DNA from: Aequitasia blattaphilus
GTDB taxonomy: Bacteria; Bacillota; Clostridia; Lachnospirales; Lachnospiraceae
Length of the DNA stretch: 64,000 bases
Assembly (NCBI RefSeq): GCF_024721305.1
Contig: NZ_JAMXOD010000009.1
Location: forward strand, 54,735-118,734
Direction: 5' to 3'
Shown piece by piece: positions 20,044 to 29,715 of the stretch. A model generated the notes under the pieces. That model was not told the DNA's origin, searched no databases, and saw only the letters and a program-made list of their open reading frames with translations. How positions within the stretch are numbered: position 1 is the stretch's first letter; every line of letters starts with the position of its first letter. Both the position numbers and the translations under genes were made by a program.

Positions 20044-23000
20044 AGCATTTTTTGACGTATTTACAAGTTTAAAACTAAATAGTGATTTGACGGCTCTTTT
20101 TTTAGAAGTTCAGGTCAACAAAGTAACCACAACATCACGACGGGATTGTGTAAAAATATACTTGGAAAGCAGCCATATATTACCGAAGGGGAAAGTTTAT
20201 CAAACAGAAGATGAAATAAAAAAGCAGCTCTTTCCAAAGGGAAATATTAAAATCTGTATCATTGAAAATTATTCCTTATCTGCGCTGTATACTACCAGTT
20301 ATATTATGGAGGAGTATTATGACAGCTTTTCAATAGAACTGGGACAAAAGAGTCTTGTGCTTAAGAATATGTTTCAAAACGCAAAAATCACCTTTGATGG
20401 AAGTGTTTTGATGCTGGAAGTGCCGGATAATATTGTTATGCGTGAAAAAGAAAAGGAACTTATCACGTATTTGAGATCCGTATATACAGAGCGGTTTTCC
20501 TTGCCGGTTGAGATTAAGACAACCTACAACAAAGAGGTGGAGTCGGTCAATAAAGATAACGACCGCCAAATCCAACAGGAAATTCGTGAGATTCTAAAAC
20601 AGTCTAAACCGAAGGAACCAGTGAAGCAAACACCTGGAAAAGCAACAGGGAGAGGTGGGAAAGGACAACAAGGCTTTAAACGTTCGAAAAACGATCCTAC
20701 CCTTGTCTGGGGACGGCCTTTTGATGAGGATTCTATTGATATTTCCCGAGTAGGGGATAATTCAGATGTGACAATCAGAGGAAAGGTCATCAGTGTAGAA
20801 ACCAGAGAAATATCTTTGGATCGAACGATTATCTCTTTTGCAATAACGGATTACACCGATACGATTATGTGTAAAATCTTTGCAAAAAGCGAGGATTTTC
20901 CGGATCTGATTGGTGAAATAAAAAAAGGAGCCTGCTTTAAGATAAAAGGTTTGGCGAGATATGATACGTATGCAAATGAAGTAGTAATATCCCTGGTTTT
21001 AGGAATGAAAATAATTGCTGATTTTGTCACACGAAGGGAAGATAAGGCAGTGGAGAAGAGAGTGGAGCTTCATTGCCATACCAAGATGAGTGATATGGAT
21101 GCGATTTCTTCTGCAAAGGATTTAGTAAAATTAGCACATGGATGGGGACATAAGGCAATTGCAATTACGGATCACGGTGTTGTACAGGCATTTCCTGAAG
21201 CCCACCATGTGATCGAAGATATCAGGAGGGAGAATAAAGAAGATCCTTTTAAGGTAATTTACGGTGTGGAAGGATATTTAGTAGATGATTTGAAGGATAT
21301 TGCAATCGGAGAAACGGGCCAGACGCTGGATGATACTTATGTTGTATTTGATCTTGAGACCACAGGATTCAGCAGTATTAAGGATAAGATTATTGAGATT
21401 GGAGCAGTGAAGATCCAAGGGGGCAAGATTGTGGATACCTTCAGCTCTTATGTGAATCCAAAGGTGCCGATTCCATATCGAATTACCCAGCTTACCTCGA
21501 TTACAGATCAGATGGTTTTGGAAGCCCCCCTTATTGAAGAAATTCTACCGAAGTTTTTAGATTTTATCGGAGAGAGTGTGCTAGTAGCCCATAATGCCTC
21601 CTTTGATGTTGGGTTTATCCAGCAAAATATGCGGTATATGGATATTTATCATAATTATCCATATTTGGATACCGTTGCCCTTGCCAGAATTTTACTGCCC
21701 CAGCTTTCAAAGTATAAGTTAAATGTTGTAGCCAAGGCTCTTGGAATTCCATTGGATAATCACCACAGAGCAATAGATGATGCCAATGCAACAGCGGAAA
21801 TTTTTGTACATTTTTTAGAGATGTTGAAAAAGCGGGAAGTCTTTACCTTGAAAGATCTAAATCGTATTGGAGCAAAAAACATTAATGCTGTCAAAAAGGA
21901 ACGTTATTATCACGTTATTATTTTGGCAAAGAACGAGATTGGAAGAGTGAATTTATATCGGCTTATTTCGAAATCCCATTTGGAATATTATTATCGGAAG
22001 CCAAGGATTCCAAAGAGTGAGTTATCCAATTTGCGGGAAGGCTTAATTGTTGGAAGTGCATGTGAAGCAGGAGAATTGATTCAGGCAATGCTCAGTAATA
22101 GTTCCTCGGAGAAAATCGCACGGATTGTAGATTACTATGATTATCTGGAGGTACAGCCCATTGGAAATAACTCCTTTATGATTAAGGAGGATCGTTTCTC
22201 AGAGATTCAAAATGAAGAGGATTTAAGAAATATCAATCGGAGGATTGTGGAGCTGGGAGAAAAGATGAATAAGCCAGTGGTTGCGACGTGTGATGTTCAT
22301 TTTATGGAGCCAAAGGATGAGGTTTACCGAAAGATTATTATGGCAGGAAAGGGATTTAGTGATGCAGATGACCAGCCTCCCCTTTATTTTCATACCACAG
22401 AGGAAATGCTGGAAGAGTTTGAGTATTTAGGCTCGAAAAAGGCGAAAGAGATTGTGGTGGATAATACAAATAAGATTGCAGATATGATAGAAGATATTTC
22501 GCCAATTCATCCGGACAAGTGTCCTCCGGTTATTGAAAACTCGGATGAAGACTTAAAGAGGATTTGCTATGAAAAGGCACACTCTATGTATGGGAATCCT
22601 TTGCCGCCAATTGTAGAAGAGCGATTGGAGAGAGAGCTTCATTCGATTATCTCAAATGGTTACGCAGTTATGTATATTATTGCACAAAAACTGGTTTGGA
22701 AATCGGTTGAAGACGGGTATTTGGTGGGCTCCAGAGGTTCTGTAGGTTCTTCCTTTGCAGCTACCATGGCAGGAATCACAGAGGTAAACCCTCTTTCCCC
22801 CCATTATTATTGTAAGAAATGTCATTACAGTGACTTTGATTCCGAAGAGGTAAAAGCCTTTGCAGGAGGCTGTGGGTGGGATATGGAGGATAAGAACTGT
22901 CCCAATTGTGGAGAACCATTGGTAAAGGATGGGTTTGATACTCCTTTTGAGACCTTCTTAGGATTTATGGGAGATAAGGAACCGGATATTGACTTGAACT

Positions 23001-24454
23001 TTTCCGGTGAATATCAAAGTACCGCACATAAGTATACAGAGGAAATCTTTGGAGAAGGGCAGACCTTCCGTGCCGGAACCATTGGAACCTTAGCGGAAAA
23101 GACCGCCTTTAGTTATGTGAAGAAATATTATGAAGAAAAAGGTATCAATAAGCGAAATGTGGAAATTGACCGTTTGGCCAAGGAGTGTGTAGGGATCCGA
23201 AGAAGTACAGGACAGCATCCAGGTGGAATTATTGTACTTCCCCATGGGAGAGATATTAATGAATTTACACCTGTGCAGCATCCGGCCAATGATATGAGTA
23301 CCGATACGATTACCACTCATTTTGATTATCACTCCATTGATAGTAATCTTCTAAAGCTTGATATCTTAGGACATGATGATCCAACAATGATTAAATCTTT
23401 AGAGAGTTATATTAATTCAGAGGCGATGGACAATGAATATAATGAAGAGACGAATCCCTTTCATGCAGTTGATATACCCTTGGATGATCCAGACGTAATG
23501 TCTTTGTTTCATCATACAAAGGCCTTGGGAATCCGACCGGAGGATATCAGTGGAACGAAGCTGGGATGTCTTGGGATTCCGGAATTTGGTACCGACTTTG
23601 TTATTCAGATGGTATTAGAAGCGAAACCGACAAATCTCTCGGATTTAATAAGAATTTCAGGCTTATCTCATGGAACAGACGTATGGCTTAATAATGCCCA
23701 GGACTTGATACGAAGTGGACAAGCCACAATTTCCACGGCGATATGTACAAGAGATGATATTATGACCTTCTTAATTAACCAAGGAATGGATCCCGCTCTT
23801 TCCTTTAATATTATGGAGAAGGTACGAAAGGGAAAAGGACTGACGCCGGATCAGGAAGAGGCAATGAAAGAGTCTAATATCCCACCATGGTATATCGAAT
23901 CCTGTAAAAAGATCAAATACATGTTTCCAAAAGCCCATGCAGCAGCTTACGTTATGATGGCCTATCGAATTGCCTATTGTAAAATTAATTATCCCCTGGC
24001 CTATTATGGATCTTATTTTGGAATCCGTGCAGATGCCTTTAATTATGAATTGATGTGCCAAGGAAAAGAACGTTTGAAATATTATATGGAAGACTATAAA
24101 GCAAGAAGCGACGAGCTGACAAAAAAAGAACAGGATACCTTGAAGGATATGCAGCTTGTACAAGAGATGTATGCAAGAGGGTATGAGTTTGAGCCAATCA
24201 ATATCTATCAGGCCAAAGCCAATCGATTTGTCATTGTGAATAATAAATTGATGCCGCCTCTCAGCAGTATTGAGGGAATGGGCGAAAAGGCTGCGGAAGC
24301 TGTGGAAGAAGCTTCGAAAGATGGAAAGTATTTATCAATAGATGATTTTAGAATAAGAACAAAGGTCAGCAAGACAGTTATTGAAACAATGGAAAATCTG
24401 GATTTGTTTGGAGATATTCCAAAATCAAATCAGATGTCGATTTTTGACTTATAA
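20036..24454 (+). CDS. polC: DNA polymerase III alpha subunit, PolC type
   Basis: The 1472-aa replicative polymerase of low-GC Gram-positives. Domains in order: N-terminal domains (1-230), OB fold (about 240-325), PHP domain beginning ELHCHTKMSDMDA (about 344-356) that is interrupted by the proofreading exonuclease with FDLETTGF (438-445), HNASFDVGF and HRAIDDANATAE, then the polymerase with the zinc-binding cysteines CKKC...CGWD...CPNC near 923-950 and VGSRGSVGSSFAA before them. The start overlaps ispG, an unusual neighbour pair. Confidence 0.97.
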   Translation: MSKAFFDVFTSLKLNSDLTALFLEVQVNKVTTTSRRDCVKIYLESSHILPKGKVYQTEDEIKKQLFPKGNIKICIIENYSLSALYTTSYIMEEYYDSFSIELGQKSLVLKNMFQNAKITFDGSVLMLEVPDNIVMREKEKELITYLRSVYTERFSLPVEIKTTYNKEVESVNKDNDRQIQQEIREILKQSKPKEPVKQTPGKATGRGGKGQQGFKRSKNDPTLVWGRPFDEDSIDISRVGDNSDVTIRGKVISVETREISLDRTIISFAITDYTDTIMCKIFAKSEDFPDLIGEIKKGACFKIKGLARYDTYANEVVISLVLGMKIIADFVTRREDKAVEKRVELHCHTKMSDMDAISSAKDLVKLAHGWGHKAIAITDHGVVQAFPEAHHVIEDIRRENKEDPFKVIYGVEGYLVDDLKDIAIGETGQTLDDTYVVFDLETTGFSSIKDKIIEIGAVKIQGGKIVDTFSSYVNPKVPIPYRITQLTSITDQMVLEAPLIEEILPKFLDFIGESVLVAHNASFDVGFIQQNMRYMDIYHNYPYLDTVALARILLPQLSKYKLNVVAKALGIPLDNHHRAIDDANATAEIFVHFLEMLKKREVFTLKDLNRIGAKNINAVKKERYYHVIILAKNEIGRVNLYRLISKSHLEYYYRKPRIPKSELSNLREGLIVGSACEAGELIQAMLSNSSSEKIARIVDYYDYLEVQPIGNNSFMIKEDRFSEIQNEEDLRNINRRIVELGEKMNKPVVATCDVHFMEPKDEVYRKIIMAGKGFSDADDQPPLYFHTTEEMLEEFEYLGSKKAKEIVVDNTNKIADMIEDISPIHPDKCPPVIENSDEDLKRICYEKAHSMYGNPLPPIVEERLERELHSIISNGYAVMYIIAQKLVWKSVEDGYLVGSRGSVGSSFAATMAGITEVNPLSPHYYCKKCHYSDFDSEEVKAFAGGCGWDMEDKNCPNCGEPLVKDGFDTPFETFLGFMGDKEPDIDLNFSGEYQSTAHKYTEEIFGEGQTFRAGTIGTLAEKTAFSYVKKYYEEKGINKRNVEIDRLAKECVGIRRSTGQHPGGIIVLPHGRDINEFTPVQHPANDMSTDTITTHFDYHSIDSNLLKLDILGHDDPTMIKSLESYINSEAMDNEYNEETNPFHAVDIPLDDPDVMSLFHHTKALGIRPEDISGTKLGCLGIPEFGTDFVIQMVLEAKPTNLSDLIRISGLSHGTDVWLNNAQDLIRSGQATISTAICTRDDIMTFLINQGMDPALSFNIMEKVRKGKGLTPDQEEAMKESNIPPWYIESCKKIKYMFPKAHAAAYVMMAYRIAYCKINYPLAYYGSYFGIRADAFNYELMCQGKERLKYYMEDYKARSDELTKKEQDTLKDMQLVQEMYARGYEFEPINIYQAKANRFVIVNNKLMPPLSSIEGMGEKAAEAVEEASKDGKYLSIDDFRIRTKVSKTVIETMENLDLFGDIPKSNQMSIFDL

Positions 24455-24490
24455 GGAGATGGATACGCAGCATTTGTTTTCAAATAGAAG

Positions 24491-24520
24491 TTGACAAAGA
24501 GTGAAAAATTAAGATATGCT
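24491..24520 (+). promoter_or_regulatory. Candidate promoter of the mgtE leader
   Basis: TTGACA (24491-24496), an 18-nt spacer and TATGCT (24515-24520). Transcription starting near 24527 would give a leader of about 205 nt before mgtE. Confidence 0.65.
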
Positions 24521-24534
24521 TAAAGAAGTTTAAT

Positions 24535-24630
24535 AAAAGGCAGGTGAAAGAATATGGAAGGTTCTCCGGAACGAAGTTGTAACTTTATAGTGTATAGACG
24601 GATGTCTGCTTCCCGTGGAGTGCCTTTGTA
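24535..24630 (+). promoter_or_regulatory. Structured leader of mgtE, possible riboswitch aptamer (class not recognised)
   Basis: The outer stem AAAGGCA (24536-24542) pairs with TGCCTTT (24621-24627). Inside it, GGAAG/CTTCC, GTTC/GAAC, an AAGTTGTAACTT hairpin and AGAC-GGAT-GTCT make a multi-branch fold. The 3' arm of the outer stem can instead pair with TACATAGGCA (24646-24655), and GACGGAT (24598-24604) can pair with the 5' arm of the downstream terminator. Such exclusive pairings are typical of metal-sensing leaders of mgtE genes. The M-box core sequence was not found. Confidence 0.5.
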
Positions 24631-24670
24631 TTCTTTTTTTTCCATTACATAGGCATCTTTGGTGTTGAGA

Positions 24671-24700
24671 AATCCGTCGGTTTTTGACGGATTTTTTTTG
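24671..24700 (+). terminator. Terminator inside the mgtE leader
   Basis: AATCCGTC and GACGGATT form an 8-bp stem followed by a run of eight T residues, 30-60 nt upstream of the mgtE start. A terminator in this position implies regulated read-through. Confidence 0.75.
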
Positions 24701-24731
24701 ATAGAAAAAACTCCGAAAAAGGAGGAAAAAA

Positions 24732-26063
24732 ATGACAAAGATTAATGTAATGGATTTGATAAAAAACAGAGAGTTCAGAGAGATTCATGATGAGTTAAAA
24801 GAAATGAATCCAGTAGACATTGCAGAACTGCTGGAGGATTTGGATGAAAAAGACCGTCCCTTGGTATTTCGTATGCTGGATAAGGAAAGAGGTGCAGAGG
24901 TCTTTTCTTATATGGATGATGAAGAAAGACAGGAGCTTGTAAAAAGCTTTACGGATCAGGAAATTACGTATATCTTAGACAGCATGTATACCGATGATGC
25001 AGTGGATTTTCTGGAAGAAATGCCAGCCAATGTTGTAACGAGACTTTTGGAAAGAGTCAGGACAGATACGAGAAGAGACGTAAATATGCTGCTGAAATAT
25101 CCAGAGGATAGTGCTGGAAGTATTATGACCGTAGAGTATGCAACATTAAAAAAGGAAATGACCGTAGGAGAAGCTCTCGATAAGATTCGTACCATAGGTA
25201 TTCATTCGGAAACGATTTATACGTGCTACGTAGTGGAAAATAAAAAACTGCTTGGTCTGGTAACGGCAAAGGATCTTATTACCCATGAAAGAGATGAGAA
25301 AATCATAGACTTGATGCTGGATCAGTTTGTTTCCATTCGAACAACAGACAACCGTGAAGATGCTGCAAAGATGTTTAGTAAATATGGACTGATTGTAATT
25401 CCGGTTCTAGATCCAGATGATTTGATGGTGGGGATTGTAACCTTTGATGATGCGATTGATGTATTACAGGAAGAGACAACAGAAGATATGCAGAAGATGG
25501 CAGCTATGGAGTTTAATGAGGAATCCTACTTGAAAAGCTCAGTATTTTCTCAGGCAAGACATCGGATTGTGTGGTTGTTAATTCTGATGTTCTCGGCCAG
25601 TATTACAGGAGCTATAATTACCCGTTATGAAGAAGCTTTTGCAGTGATTCCCCTTTTGGTTTCCTTTATTCCCATGTTAATGGATACCGGAGGAAACTGT
25701 GGTTCTCAAAGCTCCACGCTAATTATTAGGGGATTAGCCATTGATGAGCTGAATTTTTCAGATGCTTTTCAGATTTTATGGAAGGAATTCCGGGTGGCAA
25801 TATTAGTAGGAATTACTTTGGCATTAGCCAATGGATTGCGTATCTACTTGGTCTATAAGAATTTAAATATGGCAATTGTTGTTGCATTATCCTTGATTGC
25901 AACTATTATTGTTGCAAAGGTGGTGGGAAGTATGCTGCCGCTTTTGGCCAAGAAATGCAAGTTGGATCCTGCGATAATGGCGTCTCCGATTATTACAACG
26001 GTTGTGGATACTTGTTCGATTATAATTTATTTTAAAATTGCTACGATATTATTTAAGCTGTAG
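24732..26063 (+). CDS. mgtE: MgtE-type magnesium transporter
   Basis: MgtE is a homodimeric, Mg2+-gated Mg2+ channel. The 443-aa product has the N-terminal superhelical domain (about 20-125, with PVDIAELLEDLDE), two CBS domains (about 130-255, with YATLKKEMTVGEALDKI) and five membrane helices from about 285, including the conserved DTGGNCGSQSS of the pore. AGGAGG lies upstream of ATG 24732. Expression is probably controlled by the structured leader. Confidence 0.93.
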   Translation: MTKINVMDLIKNREFREIHDELKEMNPVDIAELLEDLDEKDRPLVFRMLDKERGAEVFSYMDDEERQELVKSFTDQEITYILDSMYTDDAVDFLEEMPANVVTRLLERVRTDTRRDVNMLLKYPEDSAGSIMTVEYATLKKEMTVGEALDKIRTIGIHSETIYTCYVVENKKLLGLVTAKDLITHERDEKIIDLMLDQFVSIRTTDNREDAAKMFSKYGLIVIPVLDPDDLMVGIVTFDDAIDVLQEETTEDMQKMAAMEFNEESYLKSSVFSQARHRIVWLLILMFSASITGAIITRYEEAFAVIPLLVSFIPMLMDTGGNCGSQSSTLIIRGLAIDELNFSDAFQILWKEFRVAILVGITLALANGLRIYLVYKNLNMAIVVALSLIATIIVAKVVGSMLPLLAKKCKLDPAIMASPIITTVVDTCSIIIYFKIATILFKL

Positions 26064-26081
26064 AAAAGGAAGGGAAAAAGA

Positions 26082-26558
26082 ATGCGAAGAAAAGACAGAG
26101 AAGTGAAGGATGAAAAGGAAATCAAAAGAATACTGGATTCACTTAAGATTTGCAGATTGGGGCTTTCAGGGAAAGAGGGAGTTTATATTGTTCCACTGAA
26201 CTACGGATATGAATACCAGGATGGGAGGCTGACTCTTTATTTTCATAGTGCAAAACTGGGGAAAAAGATTGAAATGCTGAAAGAAAATCCTGCTGTTGGA
26301 TTTGAGATGGATGGAGAAGGACAGTTGGTGGAAGGAGAAATTCCATGTAGCTATACTTATCGTTATGCTTCTATTATCGGAAATGGAAAAGGGGAAATTG
26401 TTGAAGATGAGGAAGAGAAGAAAGAAGGATTAAGAATTCTAATGGAAGCTCAAACTGGAAAAAAATTTCAATTGGAAGAATTTGAAAGCAAATATGTGAA
26501 AGCAATTTCAGTGATTAAGGTGGCAGTAGATTCCTTTAGCTGTAAGGAGAATAAATAG
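26082..26558 (+). CDS. Pyridoxamine 5'-phosphate oxidase-like flavoprotein (NimA family)
   Basis: The 158-aa product begins MRRKDREVKDEKEIKRIL, has the CRLGLSGKEGVYIVPLNYGYEY strands and YFHSAKLGKKIEML, as in split-barrel FMN proteins related to NimA. Members reduce nitroimidazoles or bind flavin or heme; the function here is not fixed. It lies 18 nt after mgtE, so it may share that transcript. Confidence 0.8.
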   Translation: MRRKDREVKDEKEIKRILDSLKICRLGLSGKEGVYIVPLNYGYEYQDGRLTLYFHSAKLGKKIEMLKENPAVGFEMDGEGQLVEGEIPCSYTYRYASIIGNGKGEIVEDEEEKKEGLRILMEAQTGKKFQLEEFESKYVKAISVIKVAVDSFSCKENK

Positions 26559-26576
26559 ATTTTTGCAAATTAATGC

Positions 26577-26605
26577 TTTAACTCGCGAAAGTATTGTGCT
26601 ATACT
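26577..26605 (+). promoter_or_regulatory. Candidate promoter of the paaK-ior operon
   Basis: TTTAAC (26577-26582), a 17-nt spacer and TATACT (26600-26605) with a TG extension, about 45 nt before the first ligase gene. Confidence 0.6.
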
Positions 26606-26650
26606 TGTTATGCATGTTTTTAACAGATTTTAAACAAGGAGGAAGAATGA

Positions 26651-27961
26651 ATGATTTGGGCAGATGAAGAAACATTACCAAGGCACGAGATGGAAGCATT
26701 GCAGTTAAAGAAGCTAAAGGAGACTGTCAATTATATCTATTCGAATGTCGGGCTTTATCAGAGCAAAATGGATGCTGCGGGTGTCAATCCGAAAGATATT
26801 CAATCTTTAGATGATTTGAGAAAGCTTCCCTTCACATATAAAGCAGATTTTCGTGACAATTATCCTACGGGACTTTTTGCAGTAGAGAAAAAGGACATTG
26901 TTCGCTTTCATGCCAGCAGTGGGACGACAGGGAAACCGACAATGGTAGGATATACAGCAAAAGACCTAGGGAATTGGTTGAACAACGTAGCCAGAGTGGC
27001 CTGTATGGGCGGTGCTACCAGCAAGGATGTAGCACAAATTGCTTTTGGGTATGGAACCTTTACTGGAGCATTAGGATTACACGGCGGTTTGGAGAAGCTG
27101 GGAGCGAGTGTAATACCCATGTCTTCAGGCAATACAAATAAGCAAATTATGTTTATGAAAGATTTAGGAACTACGTTGCTGGTGGCAACTCCTTCTTATG
27201 CACTTCATTTAGGAGAAGAGATTAAAAGCAGAGGGATGGATCCGGAAAAGGACTTGAATTTAAGGATTGGACTTTTTGGAGGAGAAGGTATGACAGAAGC
27301 CATGCGTGAGGAAATGCGTAAGGTTTGGGGAGAAGACTTCTTCTGTACTCAAAATTACGGAATGAGTGAGCTGTGTGGTCCCGGTGTGGCAGGAGAATGT
27401 GAAGCCTTAGTTGGGATGCATATAAACGAAGACTGGTTTATACCGGAAATTATTGATCCTGTAACCATGGAGGTGTTGCCTCCGGGAGAAAAGGGAGAGC
27501 TTGTCATTACTTGTCTGAACAAAGAGGCTTTGCCACTTGTACGCTATAGAACAGGTGATTTGACCCGGCTTTTTTACGAACCATGTTCTTGTGGAAGAAC
27601 GACAGTACGTATGGAGAATATTACAGGAAGAGCCGATGATATGCTTGTTATCAGAGGGGTGAATGTATTCCCAACTCAGATTGAGGAAGTTCTTTTTGAT
27701 ATACCGGAAATAGGACCTCACTACGAAATCCTGGTAGAGAGAGTGAATCATTTGGATGTTATGACGATATCTGTTGAGCTAGTGGATGATCGTTTGTTAG
27801 ACAGTTATAAACTCTTAAGTGAATTAGGAGATCGTATTAAGAATGGATTGAAAGCACAACTGGGACTGGCGACGAAGATAAAGCTTGTGGCACCTCAGTC
27901 ACTTCAAAGGTTTGAAGGAAAGGCGAAAAGAGTTACGGATTTAAGAAAGGATGGAATTTAG
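26651..27961 (+). CDS. paaK: Phenylacetate-CoA ligase-like enzyme (copy 1)
   Basis: The 436-aa AMP-forming ligase has HASSGTTGKPTMVGY (P-loop-like), YGMSELCGPGVAGEC, VRYRTGDL and VIRGVNVFPTQIEEVL, as in PaaK enzymes that join CoA to phenylacetate or related aryl acetates. AAGGAGGAAG precedes ATG 26651. It leads the operon with iorAB, so it likely handles the aryl-acetyl-CoA made by that enzyme, or works in reverse on aryl acetates. Copy 2 is at 30738. Confidence 0.9.
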   Translation: MIWADEETLPRHEMEALQLKKLKETVNYIYSNVGLYQSKMDAAGVNPKDIQSLDDLRKLPFTYKADFRDNYPTGLFAVEKKDIVRFHASSGTTGKPTMVGYTAKDLGNWLNNVARVACMGGATSKDVAQIAFGYGTFTGALGLHGGLEKLGASVIPMSSGNTNKQIMFMKDLGTTLLVATPSYALHLGEEIKSRGMDPEKDLNLRIGLFGGEGMTEAMREEMRKVWGEDFFCTQNYGMSELCGPGVAGECEALVGMHINEDWFIPEIIDPVTMEVLPPGEKGELVITCLNKEALPLVRYRTGDLTRLFYEPCSCGRTTVRMENITGRADDMLVIRGVNVFPTQIEEVLFDIPEIGPHYEILVERVNHLDVMTISVELVDDRLLDSYKLLSELGDRIKNGLKAQLGLATKIKLVAPQSLQRFEGKAKRVTDLRKDGI

Positions 27962-27964
27962 AGT

Positions 27965-29713
27965 ATGTCAAATGATAAGAAAATTATGCTGGGTAATGAG
28001 GCAATTGCCCGAGGGGTCTATGAAGCAGGAGTAAAGGTTTCCTCTGCATACCCTGGAACACCCAGTACCGAAATAAGCGAATATATGGTGCAGTATAAAG
28101 ATGATGTATATTGCGAATGGGCTCCAAATGAAAAGGTGGCAACAGAGGTGGCAATTGGAGCGTCTATTTCAGGAGTACGTTCTCTTGCCTGTATGAAGCA
28201 TGTAGGCTTCAACGTTGCAGCGGATCCTGCTTATACGATGTCTTACATTGGTGTAAATGGTGGAATGGTGATTGTCGTTGCAGATGACCCAGGTCTTTAC
28301 AGCTCACAGAACGAGCAAGATACCAGAATGGTGGCAAGAGCCGCGAAGATTCCGGTTATTGAACCTTCTGACAGCAAGGAAGCAAAAGAATTTATCAAAG
28401 AGGCTTATGAAATCAGTGAGAAATTTGATCGTCCTATTATTTTCCGTATTACAACGAGATTGGCCCACTCACAAGGACAAGTTCCGTTGGAGGAACGGAA
28501 AGAAGTGGAAGATAAGCCTTACGAAAAAAATGTGGCAAAAACAGTAATGATGCCGGGAAATGCCAAGAACCGTCACGTGGAAATTGAAAAGAGAATGGAA
28601 GAACTTGGGGAAGCTGCGAATACCCTTCCGATGAATAAAGTTGAATACAGGGATAAGAAAATTGGTGTGATTACCAGTGGAATTCCTTATGAATACGTGA
28701 GAGAAGCTCTTCCAGAAGCATCTACCTTAAAGCTGGGTATGGTTTATCCGTTGCCAAAGCAGATGATAATGGATTTCGCAAAAGAAGTAGAAACACTCTA
28801 TGTGATTGAGGAATTAGATCCCTTTATGGAAGAGCAGATTAAATCCTGGGGAATTGATGTTATTGGAAAAGATAAATTCACATTACTGGGAGAATATTCT
28901 GCCAATATGATACGGGAGAATATTTTAGGAGAAACCATTGAATTAAAGAGCGTGGTGCAGGTTCCAAACAGACCACCGATTCTTTGCCCAGGCTGTCCTC
29001 ATAGAAGCGTTTACCATGTTTTAAACAAGTTAAAGATTCACGCAGCAGGAGACATAGGCTGTTATACCTTAGGAGCAGTACCTCCTTTGAGTGTTGTAGA
29101 CACAACAGTCTGTATGGGAGCCAGCATTTCCACTCTTCACGGGATGGAAAAAGCAAGGGGCAAAGATTATGTCAAGAACTGGGTGGCAGTAATTGGTGAC
29201 TCTACCTTCCTGCATACAGGAGTGAATTCCCTTATGAACATGGTTTACAATAAGGCAACAGGAACCGTAATGATCCTGGATAACTCAACGACAGGAATGA
29301 CAGGACATCAAGAGCATGCAGCAACAGGGAAAACCTTACAAGGAGATCCCACCAATGCCGTTAATCTTATGGGACTGTGTCAGGCAATTGGGATTCAAAA
29401 TGTTCAAGAAATAAATGCTTTTGATTTAGAGAAACTAGAGGCAGCAGTAAAAGAAGAGACTGCAAAAGATGAGATTTCAGTTATCATTACAAAATCACCT
29501 TGCGTACTGTTGACCAAGGGAAAGAAGCCACACTATGAGCCAATTAGTGAGAAGTGCAAAAAATGTGGTATGTGTTTAAAACCAGGATGTCCTGCAATGA
29601 GTAAGAATGAGGATGGAACCATTGATATTGATGAAACCATGTGTACTGGATGTGGCCTATGCTACAATTTGTGTAAATTTGATGCCATAAAATTTGTAAA
29701 GGTGGGTGAATAG
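27965..29713 (+). CDS. iorA: Indolepyruvate:ferredoxin oxidoreductase, alpha subunit
   Basis: IorA oxidatively decarboxylates aryl pyruvates to aryl-acetyl-CoA, passing electrons to ferredoxin. The 582-aa product has the N-terminal GNEAIARGVYEAGV pyrimidine-binding domain, the TPP/metal region GDIGCYTLG and GDSTFLHTGVNSLMN, CPGCPHRSVYHVL, and two C-terminal 4Fe-4S motifs, CKKCGMCLKPGC and CTGCGLCYNLC. It lies 3 nt after copy 1 of the ligase and 2 nt before iorB. Confidence 0.94.
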   Translation: MSNDKKIMLGNEAIARGVYEAGVKVSSAYPGTPSTEISEYMVQYKDDVYCEWAPNEKVATEVAIGASISGVRSLACMKHVGFNVAADPAYTMSYIGVNGGMVIVVADDPGLYSSQNEQDTRMVARAAKIPVIEPSDSKEAKEFIKEAYEISEKFDRPIIFRITTRLAHSQGQVPLEERKEVEDKPYEKNVAKTVMMPGNAKNRHVEIEKRMEELGEAANTLPMNKVEYRDKKIGVITSGIPYEYVREALPEASTLKLGMVYPLPKQMIMDFAKEVETLYVIEELDPFMEEQIKSWGIDVIGKDKFTLLGEYSANMIRENILGETIELKSVVQVPNRPPILCPGCPHRSVYHVLNKLKIHAAGDIGCYTLGAVPPLSVVDTTVCMGASISTLHGMEKARGKDYVKNWVAVIGDSTFLHTGVNSLMNMVYNKATGTVMILDNSTTGMTGHQEHAATGKTLQGDPTNAVNLMGLCQAIGIQNVQEINAFDLEKLEAAVKEETAKDEISVIITKSPCVLLTKGKKPHYEPISEKCKKCGMCLKPGCPAMSKNEDGTIDIDETMCTGCGLCYNLCKFDAIKFVKVGE

Positions 29714-29715
29714 TA

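Noticed and set aside
24527-24731. M-box riboswitch before mgtE
   Set aside because: Position and target fit, but the conserved M-box core sequence was not seen, so the leader is described only as structured.
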